Source: Ailurus styani
Lineage: Eukaryota > Chordata > Mammalia > Carnivora > Ailuridae
Reading direction: 5' to 3'
NCBI GenBank assembly: GCA_002007465.1
Contig: LNAC01000036.1
Location: forward strand, 570,881-634,880
DNA length: 64,000 nucleotides
The notes under the pieces: model-generated
The model's database searches: none
What the model was told of the DNA's origin: nothing
What the model saw: the letters and a program-made list of their open reading frames with translations, nothing else
Program-made: the position numbers and the translations under genes
Shown here: positions 57,944 through 64,000 of the stretch, piece after piece
Layout: every line of letters begins with the position of its first letter
Position numbering within the stretch: the first letter of the stretch is position 1

Positions 57944-58151
57944 CGGGCGCCTGGGTGGCTCAGTGGGTTAAGGCCGCTGCCTTCGGCTCAGGTCATGATC
58001 CCGGGGTCCTAGGATCAAGGCCCGCATCGGGCTCTCTGCTCAGCGGGGAGTCTGCTTCCTCCTCTCTCCTCTCTCCTCTCTCTCTGCCTGCCTCTCTGCC
58101 TACTTGTGATCTCTCTCTCTGTGTCAAATAAATAAATAAAGATCTTTAAAA
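57944..58151 (+). mobile_element. Well-preserved carnivore SINE, mustelid-type body, with duplication
   Basis: Head 'cgggcgcctgggtggctcag', 'ggtcatgatcccggggtcct', a CTCT repeat, 'tgcctgcctctctgcctact', 'tgtgatctctctctctgtgt', tail AAATAAATAAATAAAGATC. The 13-bp duplication is 57931-57943 (aaagtgtgcttaa) and 58152-58164 (aaagtttgcttaa). The 65-codon frame 57934-58131 is SINE. Confidence 0.98.
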
Positions 58152-58164
58152 AAAGTTTGCTTAA

Positions 58165-60299
58165 AAATATAACATTTTTACATATTAAATAATTGGATTA
58201 TATAACAGTAAGATTTCATTCAGACATACCAAATTTAAAAACCTCGAAGTATAAGTTTAGTAATAAGCTTAATCAAAATTAATGATCTGGTTCTAAAAAA
58301 TAAAACAAGACTTTATGGAGCAATATAAAAGGTCAATTTTATTAATTGGAGAGACTCTATGATTCAAAATGTGAAATAATATGTTATAAACATGCCAGTT
58401 CTTCCCAGATTAATCTAAAAACCTGACAAAATTCTCCAGTAAATGGCATTCTGATTTTTCTTTTGAGTCTTTTCAAAGTGACTCAACAGTTTATCCAAGA
58501 GAGAAAATGGACACGAGTAACCAATTTTTAAAAACTGTTTCTACTAAGATTACCTGCCTTAATAACTACTTTTCTCTCTGTCTCTCTTTTATAAATCTGG
58601 GATTAAGAAGTGAGAATTTTTTTTTTGATTGAATTCCCACAGAGACACTATATCTGCAGGCCAAGTCAGATTATTAAAATATCATTTGTTCTTTTATTAT
58701 CTTTATTTTTCTCCCTTATTTATATATTCGACAAATTCTGCTGAATGCCTAGAAAAGCATGTGTACCAAAAGCTAACAGAGAGACCATGGTGTTGAGAGA
58801 AAAAGGAGACCATAAACTGTGTAAAGTTGACCTGTGAACATAGAGGTTAGGATAATAGGGGTGGTTACCTTCCCTGTGCTCTTTTCTCTGGTTTGCTTCA
58901 TCAAATACTTAAGAATTTTTTTTTTAAATGGGAATAACTGCAAGGGGCACTACACTGGAAACCAGTGGTTTTAGAGTCCCTCTCAAATACTGCCCTTACT
59001 TTGTCTTCCTGACCTCAATCTTTTTATCTATAACCACAGCAGTATGAATCTGCAAGTTCATATGTATTTGCAATCGTCTTGAATGATGTCATTTACCTCC
59101 TTCAAAGTTGGATTTCATTATAAGTCAGAAAGACATTGACATTTAGATTTATTTAATTACAGCATAAATATCTGTTTGAACTATATCTCACAGTTCCTAC
59201 AAAATAGAAGCATTAAACATATAGTTTTGTGTGTGCAAGTGTTATCTTCTGTTCTCCCTTCTAAATACCAAAGAGCCAGTTAACTATCAATGTAAAGAAA
59301 GTAACAGTGTAATTCATACTGAAAAAAAAATCTAAACTACCCAAATTTTAATTCATTATTGATCTCTCTGGGTATTTTTACAATTTTCTAGAGAAGGAAA
59401 ATTGCCAGTGAGAGCAGCAAGATACTAACAATTACATGTGAATATAGAACCCAGTGTTCTTCAAGTCAAGAAGAACTTAAATGCAATTGACTTTTTGTGT
59501 TTTTTGTTTTTGTTTTTTTTTGGATTGGGATTTGCGAAGATAAGTTATCTACCTCAACATCATGATACGAAGGTGAAGAAAACTGACCTTGAAATGTCCA
59601 GTGTTTCTTGCAGAGAAACACTCATGCATATTCGGAGTAGTTTCTTAAAATAAATTCCCAAGTAATCAAATGGATCAAAAATATGTTCTTAAAGAAAAGA
59701 ATCTATCCACATTCTATCAGTGGAGAGATCTGGTTTTTTTTGTTTGTTTGTTTTTTAAACAAAGAGTTTAATAAGCTATTAGGGGTTAAATCTTCATGGG
59801 AACCTGGGAAAGAGAGTCAAGTTGTCAAGTTTCCACTCTATACAAACAGAGCCCTTGCCACACTGCCCTAGGTAAAGTGAGGACTCGGAAAGTAGGTATG
59901 GGAAAGGTGAAATGAAGGTCTTGGCTCTTGTAGGATTTGGAAGGCCTCAAGAAGAGAAGCAGAAATCAGAGAAAATAACCAATTGAAGGATTTTTTTAAT
60001 TAAGTGGCTGTGTTGCAAAGCCTCTTCATTTCTCCAGGAAACGTGCGGTAAACTTGAGATTCCTCTTCCATGTTGTACAATAGGATTTTCCAAGTGTCTG
60101 TTCCTTTCTCCCTCTGCCAATGCCACACTACTTTAACATATATTACCCATATTTTAAGAATCAAATGCTTAATGGCAGTTTCCTGTAGAATTGTATATTC
60201 CATTGTTTGTACTTCTAAAATTTTAGAATACCTTGAATTCCACTTATGATTTGCCCTTTACCTGAACTATTGTTTTCTATTCAACTTCTTGAATGAGCT
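58165..60299. other. Unassigned sequence, no gene seen
   Basis: T-runs at about 58619-58627 and 59512-59521. Frames 59438-59653, 59683-59871 and 60000-60203 (60-71 codons) have no recognisable content. Confidence 0.45.
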
Positions 60300-60425
60300 T
60301 TCTAAAGCATATATCTTGTCACGCACTTCCCCACCTTAAAACCTTCCACTGGTTCTCCACTGAAGATAGGATATAATTTGGTCTCCAAATCATGAAAGTT
60401 GGGACTTTCCTTTTCTATCTTGATC
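60300..60425 (+). mobile_element. L2 LINE relic
   Basis: 'atcttgtcacgcacttcccc', 'accttaaaaccttccactgg' and 'ttctccactgaagataggat' match the L2 segment (atcatgttactcccctgct, taaaaccttccaatggc, tccccattgcactt). Confidence 0.7.
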
Positions 60426-60490
60426 ACCCAGAATTAATTTAACAGAGCTGCCTTTAAACACGGAAGTGTATACAAACTGAAAATTCTATT

Positions 60491-60680
60491 TTTATTAAGA
60501 TTTTTATTTACTTGAGAGAGAGCACACCCATGTACAAGCTGGGGGGCAGGGGGCAGAGAGAGAAGGTGAAGCAGGCTCCTCACAGAGCAGGGAGCCCAGG
60601 AGGGGCTGGATCCCAGGACTCCCAGATCATGACCTGAGCCAAAGGCAGGTGTTTAACTGAATGAGCCACCCAGGCACCCC
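60491..60680 (-). mobile_element. Carnivore SINE
   Basis: 'ttattaagatttttatttac', 'ttgagagagagcacacccat', body and reverse head 'gaatgagccacccaggcacc'. Diverged. Target-site duplication not resolved. Confidence 0.94.
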
Positions 60681-61689
60681 AAAGTGCATAGTCTTAATCA
60701 CTATATAATGTTGCCTTCAGAAAATGAGGAATACACAGTACCCTTGTACTGACCTCCATTCTTTGAGGTAATAGACCATGGATTTTGATCTTACGTGTGC
60801 ATTATTGTAATGCTTTCCCATTTCATGGAGTGTATTCCAAAGTAAAGGATAAGCCAGATACACTTCTATGGGTTGCTTAAAATGACAGTTTCTCATTCAT
60901 ATAGCAGTAGACAGAATATGAGAATATATCAACTGAAATAGTTGTTTTTCCTCTGTCTTTTTCTTCCCATTTAGGTAAAATAAACAATTAGGTTGCCATT
61001 GTTGGGAGGAGAGTATACTAAATTCTGAGGTGTTTTGAGTATCTTGCTTATTCCTTGGAAGGGGAAAGTCACTGGAAAGAACAAGAGGAGATAGTAGCTC
61101 TTTCGTTGACCCAGTGGTTTGCAAAGGTTGCTATTTATATGAACAACAACAACAAAAAACAGGGTTGCTGAGAGCTATAACCTTGGTGTGCCAAGTGTCT
61201 TGGGAAACGTTTGGCCTGACCTAGTACTAAGGGCATGCTACCATCTTCTCCTGGGAATTCATCATGGTCTGCGCAGGGATCTGGGCCAGCAAAGAGACAA
61301 GCATCATCTATCAGACGGTGCAGGACCATCATTCAATTGTGACCCCATGTAATAGCAAACAATGCTGACAGTAATTAACTGAACAGACGTGGATTTTCTC
61401 TCTAACCTGCTGTTAAAAGAGAATGAAATCTAACTTTGAACGAAGCAAATCTTGAGGGTGTGGGGACAGTCTGAAGGAGAGGAATCTCAAGAGAAGGAAA
61501 CTGGATTTCCTTCTAATAAGGTAGTAGTAATTCTATTTATTAGAAAAACAAGAGTTGGGACACTATGTCATGAATACATGAAACAACTAATACCTTACTT
61601 TAGCAATATGCAAATGCATAGCAAAATGCATATACTGAATGTTTATTATTCAATTTTATTTAATATTTTTGTCTACCTACTAGTGGATT
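60681..61689. other. Unassigned sequence, no gene seen
   Basis: An ACA repeat lies at about 61142-61157. No gene recognised. Confidence 0.45.
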
Positions 61690-61800
61690 TCTGTCATCCT
61701 CTTTGACAGGTGAGGAAATGGGGACTCAGAAAGGCCAGGGATCTAATGGAGAATATAAGTAAGTAGAGTCACTGTGAAACCAAAGCTTCAGCTCTTTGTC
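61690..61800 (+). mobile_element. MIR relic
   Basis: 'cctctttgacaggtgaggaa', 'atggggactcagaaaggcca' and 'gggatctaatggagaatata' fit the MIR core. Confidence 0.65.
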
Positions 61801-62394
61801 CTGTAACTCTATACCCGAATGTTATTACTTTACTTTAAACTCCTATTCATCAGTTACCGAAATGAATACCCATTTATAATGTCCAGAACTTTTAGCAATA
61901 GTACTTAGCATTTAACAAATAGATGTTGTTGTTAGCACTGAGTGCTTCTTCTGTACATCAGCCACCTTGCTCTTATTATACTACATCCTTATAAAATTAT
62001 TGTTTGGTATATTTACTTTAATACTATGAATCAAGACATTATGAGTTTCGAACACAAGTTATGTGCTCTTGCTTACACTGAATACAAACACAAAGCTCAT
62101 TCAACGTATCCTGCTATGCTGTGATACATTCAAAGCACTAGATCAGTAATTTTTTTTTTTTTTTACTTTTTGAGAATAAATGGGTCTTGGCAAAGGGGAA
62201 ACTCAAGAAGCAGCAATAAGGAAACTAGTATTTCAAAGAGCATTCAAAAATTGTGTCTATTCCATTTTATTTTTTAAAAATTTCTTGCTTTGGATGCTTC
62301 TGTTTTGATATAATGAAAGATAAATATAAAAGAAAAGGAACTCACAAAATAACGTGCTAAAACCTGGGCCACTATTTTTCAGTCATTATTCTTT
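61801..62394. other. Unassigned; short MIR-like strings
   Basis: 'agtacttagcatttaacaaa' (about 61901) and 'tgagtgcttcttctgtacat' (about 61940) look like MIR pieces in opposite orientations but are too short to call. A T-run lies at 62150-62164. Confidence 0.35.
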
Positions 62395-62535
62395 TTTTGG
62401 TAATTATTATTGTGTAAATTCATAGCTCAGACTAATAGAAGACAAGTCACTTGCCATAAGTCACAGTTTTTCAATATCAAATGCAGCATTCAAACTCAAA
62501 ACTGACTGGTTCAGCCAGCATACTTTCAGCTTATC
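62395..62535 (+). mobile_element. MIR relic
   Basis: 'acaagtcacttgccataagt', 'cacagtttttcaatatcaaa' and 'tgcagcattcaaactcaaaa' then 'ctgactggttcagccagcat' follow the MIR 3' half. Confidence 0.55.
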
Positions 62536-64000
62536 TATTTGTTCTGTCCTAACATGAGGACAAGTTTATCATTGTGGCAAATGTTCTCACTTGTCTTTCC
62601 ACTTACAAAGGGAAATTGCCCTGGTTTCAAACTCATCCAGAGAAAGACAGGTAGGAATGACATCATCACCAGGCATCTGACCTCCCCATCATGAAAAGGT
62701 TTATTCACAATGAATGTTTGAGACTTGACATCTATCTGCCTGAGGGAAGCCCCACGTTAATAAAGAAATGAAGATCTGTTACTTGCCTGGAGGCTTAAGT
62801 GGTTAATATAGAAGTCATTATTTTATGGAGAAAGAAATGTTCTATTCAACCGGTTCATCAAATTTATATATCTAAAGGACACATTGTGTTGGCACCCAAG
62901 GGCAAAGTAAAATGGTTCTGGAAAAGTGTAAAAATGCCACTGCAATTTTCAAAAGATAAATCAACCAAATAGTTCTACTACCTGTTAAATTTTAGAACCG
63001 TTTTTCAAATTGGAAGATAATTCAGAATATTTAGAATAATATAGCAGAGAGGGGAACATAACCCTTATGCCCTTCCGTTCTATTTACAAGCATTAGAGTT
63101 TCCCATAATCAGAAAGTCATTGGTTCAACCAAGAGTTTGCAAAGAAGAAAGGCCTATGTACCTCAGCACTGGAAGTCAACACAGAATATAAAATATTAAT
63201 TCAGAAGTTGCAACCTGGCCAACCAAAGACACCCACATATGTGCTTTATTGACCTACTTTGTTGACCTATTTCATTGACCTACTATGTTGGCATATTCGA
63301 TACTTTAAAAATACATTTTTTGGCTAATAATTTTAAAATCAAGATTTCATATGAATTTGAATTGCCAATTTATTTTTCCCTTTTTCGAATTCAGCCCCAA
63401 ATCCAGAGTTGGTTAACTGGGGAGGAGGCTAAGAGGACCACTGTATGCTTTTGTTTTCTTTTCTTTTTCTTTTTTAATTTTTTTTTTCCCACCTTGTTTT
63501 TCTCTTCAACACCTTTCTCCCACCTCGACTTTTTAGGCATCTGACCACTTCTTGACTAGAATTAAGAGACGGCAGAGGGGTGAACACATTTGTATATAAC
63601 AAGTTATAATTTATATTGTAAACTTCTTAACTTGGCAAACATCCCAACACTGGTTCTTTCTAAGGAGAATGATTTTGAGGGTTCCTTAGCAGTTCTCTAA
63701 GTTATCTGTAGAACCCTAGTTGCCATTCCTTGGATGAATGCTCGTCAGGCCAGCAGATAGAACCCCCCTGCTCAGGCACTGGCTTATCCATGAAGTCTGT
63801 TTGAGCTCAGTCCATTTCAAGGCAAGACATGTCTGGTTCATGCAACACACCCCTGTAATGAAGCAAGCTTCCCTGGGGATCTCACCCCCACTGGACCCCA
63901 CAACTTTTCATTCTACTATTACTACTACTAGGACTTAGCCTCACCTTTATCATTTTTTCCCCACAGAGGTTTGAGATGGCATAACCTACCTTCCGAATTC
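62536..64000. other. Unassigned sequence to the window end
   Basis: A T-rich tract lies at 63450-63490 and an ACT repeat at 63914-63930. Frames 63275-63544, 63716-63901 and 63738-63938 match nothing I recognise. Confidence 0.45.
63249..63295. repeat. 13-bp tandem repeat, nearly four units
   Basis: Units start at 63249, 63262, 63275 and 63288 with TTGACCT, TTGACCT, TTGACCT and TTGGCAT. The unit is about TTGACCTAYTTTG. Confidence 0.92.

Noticed and set aside
57934..58131. 65-codon plus-strand frame beginning in the SINE head
   Set aside because: The 'GAWVAQWVKA' type peptide is the standard translation of the carnivore SINE head and recurs at 7336-7533, 32465-32674 and 36127-36354.

Overview
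The window is AT-rich nuclear DNA from a carnivoran mammal, most likely a caniform of the weasel family (Mustelidae) or a close relative. The evidence is at least seventeen copies of the tRNA-derived carnivore SINE (head gcgcctgggtggctcag, CT-rich body, AATAAATAAATAAA tail) plus 3' ends of carnivore-type L1. Several of the least decayed SINEs carry the body 'tgcctgcctctctgccta...ttgtgatctct', which I associate with mustelid genomes. That placement rests on memory, not on a search.

I find no convincing protein-coding gene, exon set, structural RNA gene, CRISPR array or prokaryote-style feature. The longest open frames (156 and 152 codons) resemble nothing I recognise, and by a rough estimate (about 60 percent AT assumed) one frame of that size is not surprising by chance here. 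Many shorter frames lie inside SINEs, L1s, a Tigger element or low-complexity tracts. The region is best read as intergenic or deep intronic sequence.

Layout. 1-15 kb: mostly unassigned sequence with an L1 3' end, a SINE-in-SINE nest, decayed MIRs, several SINEs and a GGAA repeat. 15-27 kb: a 5'-truncated L1 with target-site duplication and an apparent 3' transduction, a MER20-like element, a Tigger2-like DNA transposon, a CR1/L3 relic, an L1 inserted into a MIR, and two SINEs. 27-36 kb: what looks like one very old L1 lying antisense, split by an LTR element, a GT repeat, a second L1, a short L1 fragment and SINEs, up to three layers deep. 36-47 kb: SINEs, a complete Tigger4-like element with TA duplications, a long polypyrimidine tract, three L1 fragments, a MaLR LTR and a perfect 24-bp palindrome. 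47-64 kb: L2/MIR relics, an inverted SINE pair, an inverted MaLR LTR pair, two further SINEs and unassigned sequence.

There is no gene circuit to describe. The history of the window is one of retrotransposition: L1 machinery has repeatedly inserted SINEs and L1 3' ends, leaving short target-site duplications that can be read at many of the boundaries. I saw no undescribed biological system. The most informative observations are the L1 3' transduction, the nested L1 scaffold, an unidentified 0.5-kb insert inside an LTR, a SINE with an internal 12-bp repeat expansion, and the palindrome. Family names follow remembered consensus sequences; boundaries of old elements (MIR, L2, L3, old L1) are approximate to tens of bases.
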